In this document: positions 17,629 through 25,965 of the stretch, piece after piece
Layout of the letters: every line of letters starts with the position of its first letter
How positions within the stretch are numbered: position 1 is the first letter of the stretch
DNA from: Labilithrix sp.
GTDB taxonomy: Bacteria; Myxococcota_A; Polyangia; Polyangiales; Polyangiaceae
DNA: 64,000 bases
Direction: 5' to 3'
Assembly: GCA_019637175.1 (NCBI GenBank)
Contig: JAHBWD010000002.1
Span: forward strand, 248,001-312,000
Made by a program: the position numbers and the translations under genes
Notes under the pieces: model-generated
The model's database searches: none
What the model was told of the DNA's origin: nothing
Seen by the model: only the letters and a program-made list of their open reading frames with translations

Positions 17629-18273
17629 TCACTCCTGGATGCGACCGCGATCGAGGGCGATGCGCGCGTCGCCCGCGGCGTCGGCGAACGACGCGTCGTG
17701 GGTGACGACGATCACGACGGCGCCGCGCTCCGCCTCGGCGCGCACCACGGCGCGAAGGCCCTCGACGCTCTTCGCGTCGAGCCCCGTCGTGGGCTCGTCG
17801 AGCAGGAGCAGCTTGGGCTGATGCACGAGCGCGCGGGCGAGGGCCACGCGCTGGCGCTGCCCTCGCGAGTACGTCCGGAAGGGCCTCTCGGCGAACGCGC
17901 CGATGTCGAAGCGCGCCCGCGCGGCCTCGAACGCCGCGCGCGGCGCGAGCCCGTGGAGCCTCGCCGCGAGCTCGATGTTCTCGCGACCGGTCAAGTCGCC
18001 GTAGCAGAGCGAGTCGTGCCCCACCCAGCCGAGCACCGACCGCACCGCTTCACGGCCCTTGCCGAGCGACCCATGCGAGACCTTGCCGGAGGTCGCGCGC
18101 GTGAGCGTGCCGACGATCGAGAGCAGCGTCGACTTTCCCGATCCGTTGGCGCCGAGCACCATCGAGACCTGCCCGGCGTCGAAGCGCGCGCTGACCCCGA
18201 CGAGCGCGCGCACGGGCCCGTAGGTCTTCGTCACCGCGCGCAGCTCGACACGCGCTTGATCGTCGGCGGGCAC
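17629..18273 (-). CDS. CcmA-like ABC transporter ATPase
   Basis: ATP-binding subunit of 214 residues from GTG 18273. Walker A is GANGSGKST, the signature is YSRGQRQR and Walker B is LLLLDEPTTGLD. Short overall length, the GHDSLCYGDLTGRENIEL segment and the SRGQ signature resemble CcmA, the ATPase of the CcmAB haem/cytochrome c maturation transporter. No permease (CcmB or CcmC) is adjacent, but a CcmF-CcmH gene lies 18 kb away in the same window. The start is uncertain because the frame is open further upstream and no Shine-Dalgarno sequence is visible. It is convergent with bioD, 8 bp apart. Confidence 0.75.
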   Translation of the reverse strand: MPADDQARVELRAVTKTYGPVRALVGVSARFDAGQVSMVLGANGSGKSTLLSIVGTLTRATSGKVSHGSLGKGREAVRSVLGWVGHDSLCYGDLTGRENIELAARLHGLAPRAAFEAARARFDIGAFAERPFRTYSRGQRQRVALARALVHQPKLLLLDEPTTGLDAKSVEGLRAVVRAEAERGAVVIVVTHDASFADAAGDARIALDRGRIQE

Positions 18274-18434
18274 GCGAGCAGCTTGCCGCGCCGGGCTCGC
18301 TTCGGGCAAGCCCACGGAAGTCGACGAGCTCGGCCCGCGCGCAACCCCGAGCACACGTGACCGCACACGATCTCGCACCCGTCCTCCGAAATCGTGAGCG
18401 CGGCGCGAAACCGTTGGCCTTGGAGAGTCCGTGC

Positions 18435-18440
18435 TATTCT
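18435..18440 (+). promoter_or_regulatory. Possible -10 element, leaderless start of moxR
   Basis: TATTCT lies 7 nt before the moxR ATG at 18448, and no Shine-Dalgarno sequence is present. The upstream TTGGCC (18414-18419) is 15 bp away, which is short for a -35. The spacing predicts transcription starting at or next to the A of the ATG. Confidence 0.35.
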
Positions 18441-18447
18441 GGACCGC

Positions 18448-19410
18448 ATGACTGCTGCCGCCGCCCTCCTCGGCGAGGAGCTTCCGCTCATCCAGAAGCT
18501 GCGGCAGGCCGTGGAAGGTGCGCTCGAAGGAAAGCAAGACGCGGTCGAGCTCGCCCTCGTCGCGCTCCTCGCCCGCGGGCACCTGCTCATCGAAGACGTC
18601 CCCGGCGTCGGCAAGACGACCCTGGCGCGCGCGCTCGCGCGCTCGGTCGGCGGCGAGCTGAGACGCGTGCAGTTTACAAGTGATTTGCTCCCGAGCGACG
18701 TCGTCGGCGTCTCCGTCTACGACCAGCGCGACGCGGAGTTCAAGCTGCGCCAAGGACCGATCTTCGCGAACGTCCTGCTCGCCGACGAGATCAACCGCGC
18801 GAGCCCGCGCACGCAGTCGGCCCTCCTCGAGGGCATGAACGAGGCGCAGGTCTCCATCGACGGGCAGACGATCCCGCTGCCGGATCCGTTCTTCGTCATC
18901 GCGACGCAGAACCCGCAAGACTTCGCCGGCACCTTCCCGCTGCCCGAGTCGCAGCTCGATCGCTTCCTCCTCCGCCTCCGCATCGGCTATCCGCCTCCGC
19001 AGGTGGAGATGCGCCTCCTGCTCGAGGGGCACTCCGACACCGCGCGCGACGTACCGGTGGTGCTCGATCCGGCGCGCCTCGTCGCCCTCCAGCGGCAGGT
19101 CGATCGCGTCGTCATCGACCACGCGCTGCTCAGCTATCTCCACGCGATCGTGAACGCGACACGAACCTCGCCGGTCCTCTCGCTCGGCGCCTCGACCCGC
19201 GGTGCGATGTCGCTCGGGAAGGCGGCGCGCGCCCGCGCGCTCGTGCGCGGCCGGAGCTACTGCATCGCCGACGACATCCACGATCTCGCGGTGCCCGTCC
19301 TCGCGCACCGCGTGCGCCTCGCGACGCACGCCGACGGCTTCGTCCCCTCGCGCGACGAGGCGGAGGCGGCCGTCCGCGACATCGTCGCCCGCGTTCCCGT
19401 TCCCCTCTGA
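18448..19410 (+). CDS. MoxR-family AAA+ ATPase
   Basis: Protein of 320 residues with Walker A EDVPGVGKTTLARALA, Walker B VLLADEINRASP, and the ATQNP and GTFPLPESQLDRF motifs that identify MoxR ATPases. These act as chaperones for cofactor insertion or complex assembly, usually with a DUF58 and a VWA or transglutaminase partner. It is the first gene of a moxR / DUF58 / transglutaminase operon here. The C-terminal lid (ASTRGAMSLGKAARARA) is intact. Confidence 0.92.
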   Translation: MTAAAALLGEELPLIQKLRQAVEGALEGKQDAVELALVALLARGHLLIEDVPGVGKTTLARALARSVGGELRRVQFTSDLLPSDVVGVSVYDQRDAEFKLRQGPIFANVLLADEINRASPRTQSALLEGMNEAQVSIDGQTIPLPDPFFVIATQNPQDFAGTFPLPESQLDRFLLRLRIGYPPPQVEMRLLLEGHSDTARDVPVVLDPARLVALQRQVDRVVIDHALLSYLHAIVNATRTSPVLSLGASTRGAMSLGKAARARALVRGRSYCIADDIHDLAVPVLAHRVRLATHADGFVPSRDEAEAAVRDIVARVPVPL

Positions 19411-19433
19411 TCCCACACGAGGCGCGCGCGTCG

Positions 19434-20534
19434 ATGACGGAGCAAAAGAAGCCGTCGCGCTTCCGGCTCGGGCTGTCGCGAATGCGGCCGCCGCGCAGGC
19501 TCAAGTTCACCCGCGAGGGGAAGTTCTTCGTCGGCATCACGCTCGGCGTCGGCTTCGCCGCGATCAACACCGGCAACAACCTCCTCTACTTGCTGCTGGG
19601 GATGCTCCTGGCGCTCATCATCGTGAGCGGCCTGATGAGCGAGCTCAGCCTGCGCGACCTCACCGTGGTCCGGCGCCTCCCGCTGCGCGCGCAGGTCGGG
19701 AGACCGCACCTGGTCGAGATCGAAGTCTTCAACCACAAGGGCCGCGTGCCCTCGTACGCGATCGAGGTCGAAGACTTGCGCGCGGGCCAGCCCGCCGACA
19801 AGCGCTGCTTCTTCCTCAAGATCAGCCCGAAGAGCGCGCAGGTCGCCGCCTACCGGCGCACGCCCGCGAAGCGCGGACGCGACAAGCACGTCGGCTTCCG
19901 CATCGCGACGCGCTTTCCCTTCGGCCTCTTCGAGAAGTCGCGCGAGGTCCCGGCCGAGGGCGAGCTCATCATCTATCCCGCGGTCGACGCCGTTCAGCTC
20001 CCCGCGCTGCCGGCAGGGCGCCACGCCGGCGGCGACGCCGCGTTCGGACGCGGACACGGCGACGATTACTTGGGGCTCAAACTACTTCGCGACGGCGAAG
20101 ACCCCCGCGACGTCCATTGGCGAAAGAGCGCGGCGGTCGGCCAGCTCGTGACGCGCGAGCGCGCCCGCGACGCGCGACCCGACGTGGTCCTCCCGCTCGA
20201 CGTCGTCCGCCCCGAAGACGACAAGGAAGAGTGGTGGAGCGGCTTCGAACGACGCATCCGTGACGTCGCTTCGCGCGCGGTCGCGCACATCAAGCGCCTC
20301 GACGCCGTGACCATCCGGACCACTTCGGGCGACGCGGTCCGCGCCGATCGCACGACCGGCGCCGATCCGCTCCTCCGGTTTCTCGCGCTCGTCGAGGCCG
20401 TCCCGGCGAGCGCGGCGCTCGCCGCGGCCAAGGCGAAGGGAGACGCGCGCGCCGCGCGGCCCCCGACGCCGCCTCCGTCGCCGTCGCCGCCGTCCTCGCC
20501 GTCGCCGCCTCCGAAGGTCGAGGCCGCCGAATGA
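19434..20534 (+). CDS. DUF58 protein with two membrane segments
   Basis: Protein of 366 residues. Two hydrophobic helices occur near residues 30-65 (FVGITLGVGFAAINTG and LLYLLLGMLLALIIVSGL). The DUF58 signature lies near 210-235 (GDDYLGLKLLRDGEDPRDVHWRKSA). The last 35 residues are a low-complexity Pro/Ser tail. DUF58 proteins work with MoxR ATPases, and the conserved operon order supports that here. The stop overlaps the next start (ATGA at 20531-20534). Molecular function is unknown in most members. Confidence 0.88.
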   Translation: MTEQKKPSRFRLGLSRMRPPRRLKFTREGKFFVGITLGVGFAAINTGNNLLYLLLGMLLALIIVSGLMSELSLRDLTVVRRLPLRAQVGRPHLVEIEVFNHKGRVPSYAIEVEDLRAGQPADKRCFFLKISPKSAQVAAYRRTPAKRGRDKHVGFRIATRFPFGLFEKSREVPAEGELIIYPAVDAVQLPALPAGRHAGGDAAFGRGHGDDYLGLKLLRDGEDPRDVHWRKSAAVGQLVTRERARDARPDVVLPLDVVRPEDDKEEWWSGFERRIRDVASRAVAHIKRLDAVTIRTTSGDAVRADRTTGADPLLRFLALVEAVPASAALAAAKAKGDARAARPPTPPPSPSPPSSPSPPPKVEAAE

Positions 20535-22696
20535 GGTTCGGCCTCGTTCACCGGATCATGACCGACGCGCTCGCGGCGCTCGGCGTGCTCGCCGTCGTCA
20601 ACACGGCGTCGATGTCGCCGTGGACGACCGCGTTCGTCCTCGTGGGCCTCGGGCTCGCGCTCGCCGTCCCCGAGGGCTGGCAGAACCGGCCCGCGCTCCG
20701 CCACCTCGCCACCATCGGACCGCTCACGCTCTTCGCCGTGCAGGGCGTCCGCCTCGTCGCCGGGCGCCCCGCGCTCGACATCGCCGTCGAGTTCGCCGCC
20801 ATCCTCCAGATCATCCGCCTCGCGACGCGACGCGGCGCGGCCCACGATCAACAGATCATCGTCCTCGCGCTCCTGCATTTCGTCGCCGGCACCGTGCTCG
20901 GCGGCGGGCTCTCCTACGGCCTCTGCTTCCTCGGCTTCCTCGTCGTGGCGCCCGGCGCGCTGGTGCTCAGCCACCTTCGGCGCGAGGTCGAAGGCAACTA
21001 TCGCCAGGGCGCGCGCGACCGCACGGGCCTGCCGGTCGACGTCCCCCGCATCTTGAGGAGCCGGCGCGTCGTCGGCCGCGGGTTCCTCGCGACGACGTGC
21101 CTGCTCTCGGTGCCCATCTTCCTCTTCACCGCGGCGCTCTTCGTGATGTTTCCGCGCGTAGGGCTCTCGCTCCTGCTCCTCAACCACCCGCAGCGCGGAC
21201 GCATGGTCGGCTTCTCCGACAAGGTCGATCTCGGCGAGGTGGGCGTTCTCCGATCCGATCCGTCGATCGCGCTGCGCTTCGAGGTGCAAGAGCTGCCCGA
21301 CCCGCCGCCGGCGCGGCTGACGCTGCGCCTCCGCGGCACCGCGTTCGACAAGTACAACGGGCGCCGCTGGGAGCGCACGCAGCCGCGCCACGCGACGACC
21401 GACGGCGAGAGCGGTCTCGCGCTCGTTCGCCGCGCCGACGAGCGCGATCGGCGCATCACGATCGATCTCGAGCCCATCGATCCGCCGGTCGTGTTCCTGC
21501 CGCCGCGCACCGTCGCGCTCCAGGTGCGCGTGCAGCAGCAGACCGTCCTCGGCGATCCGCTCCTCCTCTCGAGGGGCCCCGAAGGCGAGGTTCGCTATCA
21601 GGGGTCCGACTCCCACGGTCTGCGCTACGACGCCTACGTCGCGAACGATCGCGAGCCGATCATCGAGCTCATGTCGCCGGCCGATCGCGCGCGTTATCTC
21701 GAGATGCCGGCCGAGATGCCGAGTCGCATCGCCCAGCTCGCCCACGAGTGGACCGACGCGCAGCCGACGCCGTACCTGAAGGCCAAGGCCCTCGAGGAGC
21801 ACCTCAAGCACGACTTCCGCTACGACACCGGCTCGCCGTCGGGCGGCAAGCCGCAGCCCGTCGATCACTTCCTCTTCGAGTCGAAGCGCGGGCACTGCGA
21901 GTTCTTCTCGACCGCGATGGCCCTCATGCTGCGCGAGCTCGGCATCCCTTCGCGCAACGTGACCGGCTTCGTCGGCGGCACCTACAACCGCTTCGGCCGC
22001 TACTACGCGGTCCGCGAGGGCGACGCCCACTCCTGGGTCGAGGCCTACTTCGACGATCCCATCCGCGGCTGGGTCACCTTCGATCCCACGCCGACGTCCG
22101 GCGCGCAGCCGCTCCAGGAGACCTCGGGCGCGTACGTCTACCTGCGCGATCTCGTCGAAGCGCTCTCGCAGCGCTGGAACCGCTACGTCATCGGCTACGA
22201 CCTCAAGACGCAGCTTCGGATCTTCGAAGACATCAGCAAAGGCTACGAGCGCCTCCGCGTGAAGACGGGGACGAACCGCGGAGCGATGGAGCGCATGACG
22301 CGCGGACCGGTCCTCGCGGGCGTGCTCCTCGTCGCGGTCGCCGCGGCGTACATCCTCTGGAAACGCAAGCGCACCTCCAAGGATCCGCAGGGCGCCCTCG
22401 ATCCGAAGACGCGCGTCGATCCGCAGCTCGAGGCCGCCACGGCGCTCTATCGAAGCCTCGAGCACGCGCTCGCCCTCCAGGGGATTTCCCGTCCGATGTC
22501 GCTGCCCCCGCTTCGTCACGCCGAAGATCTCGTCGCGAAGGCGCACCCGCTGGCGACCGACGTCCTCGATCTGACGAATCGCTACCTCGACGCGCGCTTC
22601 GGAGGGCAGGCGTTCACCGACGACGCGACGCGCGAATACGAGCGCCGCATCAAGGAGATCAAGGCGCACAAGGCGCCTCCTCCGCCCGCGCCTTGA
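20531..22696 (+). CDS. Membrane transglutaminase-like protein (TgpA family)
   Basis: Protein of 721 residues. Several N-terminal transmembrane helices (residues 10-210) are followed by a periplasmic region, a transglutaminase core and one more transmembrane helix near 590-610 (VLAGVLLVAVAAAYILW). The Cys-His-Asp triad is visible: Cys in GHCEFFSTAMALMLRELGIPS, His in DAHSWVEAYF, Asp in WVTFDPTP. A DUF4129-like C-terminal cytoplasmic part ends in a basic helix. TgpA-type proteins cross-link or cleave peptides in the periplasm, and the Pseudomonas member is essential. It is coupled to the DUF58 gene by a 4-bp overlap. Confidence 0.9.
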   Translation: MRFGLVHRIMTDALAALGVLAVVNTASMSPWTTAFVLVGLGLALAVPEGWQNRPALRHLATIGPLTLFAVQGVRLVAGRPALDIAVEFAAILQIIRLATRRGAAHDQQIIVLALLHFVAGTVLGGGLSYGLCFLGFLVVAPGALVLSHLRREVEGNYRQGARDRTGLPVDVPRILRSRRVVGRGFLATTCLLSVPIFLFTAALFVMFPRVGLSLLLLNHPQRGRMVGFSDKVDLGEVGVLRSDPSIALRFEVQELPDPPPARLTLRLRGTAFDKYNGRRWERTQPRHATTDGESGLALVRRADERDRRITIDLEPIDPPVVFLPPRTVALQVRVQQQTVLGDPLLLSRGPEGEVRYQGSDSHGLRYDAYVANDREPIIELMSPADRARYLEMPAEMPSRIAQLAHEWTDAQPTPYLKAKALEEHLKHDFRYDTGSPSGGKPQPVDHFLFESKRGHCEFFSTAMALMLRELGIPSRNVTGFVGGTYNRFGRYYAVREGDAHSWVEAYFDDPIRGWVTFDPTPTSGAQPLQETSGAYVYLRDLVEALSQRWNRYVIGYDLKTQLRIFEDISKGYERLRVKTGTNRGAMERMTRGPVLAGVLLVAVAAAYILWKRKRTSKDPQGALDPKTRVDPQLEAATALYRSLEHALALQGISRPMSLPPLRHAEDLVAKAHPLATDVLDLTNRYLDARFGGQAFTDDATREYERRIKEIKAHKAPPPPAP

Positions 22697-22760
22697 TCCG
22701 CGCGCGCCGCGACAACCGGCCGTCTGGCGCGGAGGCACCGGGCGATGCTATGCGAGCCCC

Positions 22761-23297
22761 ATGAACCGCTTCGCCTTTCCGATCGTGCTCGTCCTCGCGG
22801 CGTGCGGAGCGAACGCTCCCGTCGCCGAAGCGCCCGCCTCGCCGACGACGACGGCCGCGGCGGCTCCGCCTCCGGTGGCCGAGTCCGAGCCGAAGGCGGC
22901 GCCCCCGGAAGAGCCGCCGCCGGCGCCGGCGCCTCCGCCCGCCGACCCCGAGCCCGAGAAGTGCGACGCCGGCTGGGTCTGCCTCAAGGTCTCCCTCGAC
23001 TCGCGCAAAGTCGAGAAGCGCGAGACGAAGCTCCTCGGCGATCCCAAGATCGAGACGACGTGGTCGAAGAACAGCGACGGTCGCCCCGCGACGTTCGACG
23101 CGTTCTCGAAGGGCGCCGTCGAGGTCACGCTCCGGCGCAAGCCGGCGAACAAGAACGAGGTCGTCCTCAAGCCGCCGAAGGGCGGCGAGATCGTCGTCGA
23201 CCGCCGCGACGGAACGGTCGACGACTTCACGCACATCGGCGTCATCGCCGCCGAGAAGGACGGCGCTTTCCTCCTCGACATCAAGTACTCGCGATGA
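22761..23297 (+). CDS. Small lipoprotein with a Pro/Ala-rich linker
   Basis: Lipoprotein of 178 residues. The signal peptide ends at the lipobox LAAC (Cys15). A 45-residue linker of Ala/Pro/Glu repeats follows, then a small charged domain at about 75-178 with CDAGWVCLKVSL and beta-strand-like segments. I recognise no family. It lies 64 bp after the transglutaminase gene and is convergent with clpB (4 bp between stops). Confidence 0.7.
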   Translation: MNRFAFPIVLVLAACGANAPVAEAPASPTTTAAAAPPPVAESEPKAAPPEEPPPAPAPPPADPEPEKCDAGWVCLKVSLDSRKVEKRETKLLGDPKIETTWSKNSDGRPATFDAFSKGAVEVTLRRKPANKNEVVLKPPKGGEIVVDRRDGTVDDFTHIGVIAAEKDGAFLLDIKYSR

Positions 23298-23301
23298 CGC
23301 C

Positions 23302-25911
23302 TCAGTTCTGGACGGCGGGTTTGAAGACGAGGCCGTCGGGCCCGCGGTCGACGACGATGTGCGTGCCCGGCACGTAGTCGCCTGCGATCACGTGGACGGC
23401 GAGCGGATCCTCGAGATAGCGCTGAATGGCGCGCTTCAGCGGGCGCGCGCCGTAGAGCGGATCCCACCCCACCTCGGCGATGAAGTCTTTGGCCGCCTGC
23501 GTGAGCTCGATCGTCAGGTTCCGCTTCGCGATCCGATCGGAGAAGCGCCGAAGCTGGATGTCGATGATCCCGTGGATGTGATCGCGCTCGAGGCGGCGGA
23601 AGACGACGATGTCGTCGAGCCGGTTCAGGAACTCCGGGCGGAACGCCTTGCGCGCCTCCTCGGTGACGGCGCGCACGATGAGCTCGCGCTTGTCGTCCGG
23701 CGGTAGATCGCGCTCCTCGATCGCCTGGATCTGCATCGAGCCGATGTTGCTCGTGAGGATGATCACCGTGTTGCGGAAGTCGACCGTGCGGCCTTGGCCG
23801 TCGGTGAGCCGCCCGTCGTCGAGGACCTGCAAGAGGACGTTGTAGACGTCGGGGTGCGCCTTCTCGACCTCGTCGAAGAGGATGACGGAGTACGGCCGCC
23901 GGCGCACCGGCTCGGTCAGCTGACCGCCTTCTTCGTAGCCGATGTACCCCGGCGGCGCGCCGATGAGACGGCTCACGGTGTACTTGTCGTGGAACTCGCT
24001 CATGTCGAGGCGGAGCATCGCGCGCTCGTCGTCGAACAAGAACTCGGCGAGCGCGCGCGCCGTCTCCGTCTTGCCGACGCCGGTGGGGCCGAGGAAGAGG
24101 AAGCTGCCGATCGGGCGCTTCTCGTCGCCGAGGCCGGCGCGGCTTCGACGCACGGCGTTCGCGATGGCGCGGAGCCCCTCTTCCTGGCCGACGACGCGCG
24201 CGCGGAGCCCCTCTTCCATCCGAAGGAGCTTGTGCTGCTCGCTCTCGAGCATCTTGCTGACGGGGATGCCCGTCCACTTCGCCACGATCGCGGCGATGTC
24301 GGCGTCGGTCACCTCTTCGCGGAGGTAGGCCTGCTTCTCCTGCACCTTCGCGAGGTCTCTGCGCTTGGCCTCGACCAGCTTCTCGATCTCGGGGATCTTG
24401 CCGTACGTGATCTCGGCGGCCTTGCCGAGCTCGCCCTTGCGCTGCGCGTGCTCGGCGTCGGCGCGGAGCTCTTCGAGCTTGCGGGAGCTCGCGCGGATCT
24501 CCTCGATGATCTCCTTTTCTCGCATCCACTGCGCCTTCATGGCGCTCATCTGCTCTTCGATGTCGGAGATCTGCTTCTTGATGTCGTCGAGGCGCGCCTT
24601 GCTCGCGGGATCGCGCTCCTTCTTCAGCGCTTCCTGCTCGATCTGGAGCTGCGTCATCTTCCGCTGGAGCGAGTCGATCTCCGCGGGCATGCTGTCGACT
24701 TCCATCTTCACCTTCGCGGCGGCCTCGTCGACGAGATCGATCGCCTTGTCCGGAAGGAACCGATCGGTCACGTAGCGATCGGAGAGGGTCGCCGCGGCGA
24801 CGAGCGCCGCGTCTTGGATGCGGATGCCGTGATGGACCTCGTAGCGCTCCTTGAGCCCGCGGAGGATCGCGATCGTGTCGGCCACGCTCGGCGGCTCGAC
24901 GAGCACGGGCTGGAAGCGCCGCTCGAGCGCGGGATCCTTCTCGATCCGCTTCTTGTATTCGTCGAGCGTCGTCGCGCCGATGCAGCGGAGCTCGCCGCGC
25001 GCGAGCGCGGGCTTGAGGAGGTTCGCCGCGTCCATGGCGCCTTCGGCGGCGCCGGCGCCGACGATCGTGTGGAGCTCGTCGATGAAGAGGATGATCGATC
25101 CTTGCGCGGCCTCGACCTCCTTCAGCACGGCCTTCAGGCGATCCTCGAACTCGCCGCGGTACTTCGCGCCGGCGACGAGCGCGCCCATGTCGAGGGCGAC
25201 GACGCGCTTGTTCTTGAGCGACTCGGGGACATCGCCCCGGATGATCCGCTGGGCGATCCCCTCGACGATCGCGGTCTTGCCGACGCCGGGCTCGCCGATC
25301 AGCACCGGGTTGTTCTTCGTGCGCCGCGACAGAACCTGCATCACGCGCCGGATCTCTTCGTCGCGCCCGATGACCGGATCGACCTTGCCCTTGCGCGCGG
25401 CCTCCGTGAGGTCGCGGCAGTACTTCTCGAGCGCCTGGAACTTCCCCTCGGGATCGCGATCGGTCACGCGCTGCTGCCCGCGCACGCTGGCGAGCGCCTT
25501 GAGGAGCTTGTCGTACGTGACGCCGCCGGAGAGCTCGAACGCCGCCGACATCTCGCGATCCTGCTTCGCGAGGCCGAGGACGAAGTGCTCGACCGAGACG
25601 AAGTCGTCCTTCAGGTTCTTCGCTTCGTCTTCCGCGCGTCGCAGCACTTCCATCGAGCGGCGCGAGAGCGAAGGCTCGGCGATCCCCGTCGTGCGAGGGA
25701 GCCCGTCGACGTACGTTTGCAGACGCCGCGCGAGCGCGTCGGCGTCGCCGCCCGCCTTGAGGAACAGCGGCAGCGCGACGCCGCCCTCTTGCGCGAGCAT
25801 CGCGAGCATGAGGTGCTCGGGGACGAGCTCGGGGTTTCCTCGCCGCGCGGCGAGCTCTTGCGCAGACCGAAAAGCCTCCTGGCTCTTCGTCGTCATCCGA
25901 TCAGGTCGCAT
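23302..25911 (-). CDS. clpB: ATP-dependent disaggregase ClpB
   Basis: Hexameric AAA+ chaperone that pulls proteins out of aggregates with DnaK/DnaJ. It has 869 residues, the normal length. Domains in order are the Clp N-domain (1-150), NBD1 (Walker A GEPGVGKT, Walker B ILFIDELH), the coiled-coil middle domain (about 410-530, [16 protein letters not shown] and neighbours), NBD2 (Walker [20 protein letters not shown]), and the small C-terminal domain ([18 protein letters not shown]). A second possible ATG lies five codons in. No heat-shock (sigma-32 type) promoter is recognisable upstream. CTTAAT lies 8 nt before the start. Confidence 0.96.
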   Translation of the reverse strand: MRPDRMTTKSQEAFRSAQELAARRGNPELVPEHLMLAMLAQEGGVALPLFLKAGGDADALARRLQTYVDGLPRTTGIAEPSLSRRSMEVLRRAEDEAKNLKDDFVSVEHFVLGLAKQDREMSAAFELSGGVTYDKLLKALASVRGQQRVTDRDPEGKFQALEKYCRDLTEAARKGKVDPVIGRDEEIRRVMQVLSRRTKNNPVLIGEPGVGKTAIVEGIAQRIIRGDVPESLKNKRVVALDMGALVAGAKYRGEFEDRLKAVLKEVEAAQGSIILFIDELHTIVGAGAAEGAMDAANLLKPALARGELRCIGATTLDEYKKRIEKDPALERRFQPVLVEPPSVADTIAILRGLKERYEVHHGIRIQDAALVAAATLSDRYVTDRFLPDKAIDLVDEAAAKVKMEVDSMPAEIDSLQRKMTQLQIEQEALKKERDPASKARLDDIKKQISDIEEQMSAMKAQWMREKEIIEEIRASSRKLEELRADAEHAQRKGELGKAAEITYGKIPEIEKLVEAKRRDLAKVQEKQAYLREEVTDADIAAIVAKWTGIPVSKMLESEQHKLLRMEEGLRARVVGQEEGLRAIANAVRRSRAGLGDEKRPIGSFLFLGPTGVGKTETARALAEFLFDDERAMLRLDMSEFHDKYTVSRLIGAPPGYIGYEEGGQLTEPVRRRPYSVILFDEVEKAHPDVYNVLLQVLDDGRLTDGQGRTVDFRNTVIILTSNIGSMQIQAIEERDLPPDDKRELIVRAVTEEARKAFRPEFLNRLDDIVVFRRLERDHIHGIIDIQLRRFSDRIAKRNLTIELTQAAKDFIAEVGWDPLYGARPLKRAIQRYLEDPLAVHVIAGDYVPGTHIVVDRGPDGLVFKPAVQN

Positions 25912-25965
25912 GCCGGGACATTAAGCATGGGCATGCACCGAGCAAGCCACAGCCGCGTCTCGTGC

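Noticed and set aside
25912..25965. Heat-shock (sigma-32) promoter before clpB
   Set aside because: CTTGCT and CCCATG are present but only 9 bp apart, too close for a sigma-32 promoter.
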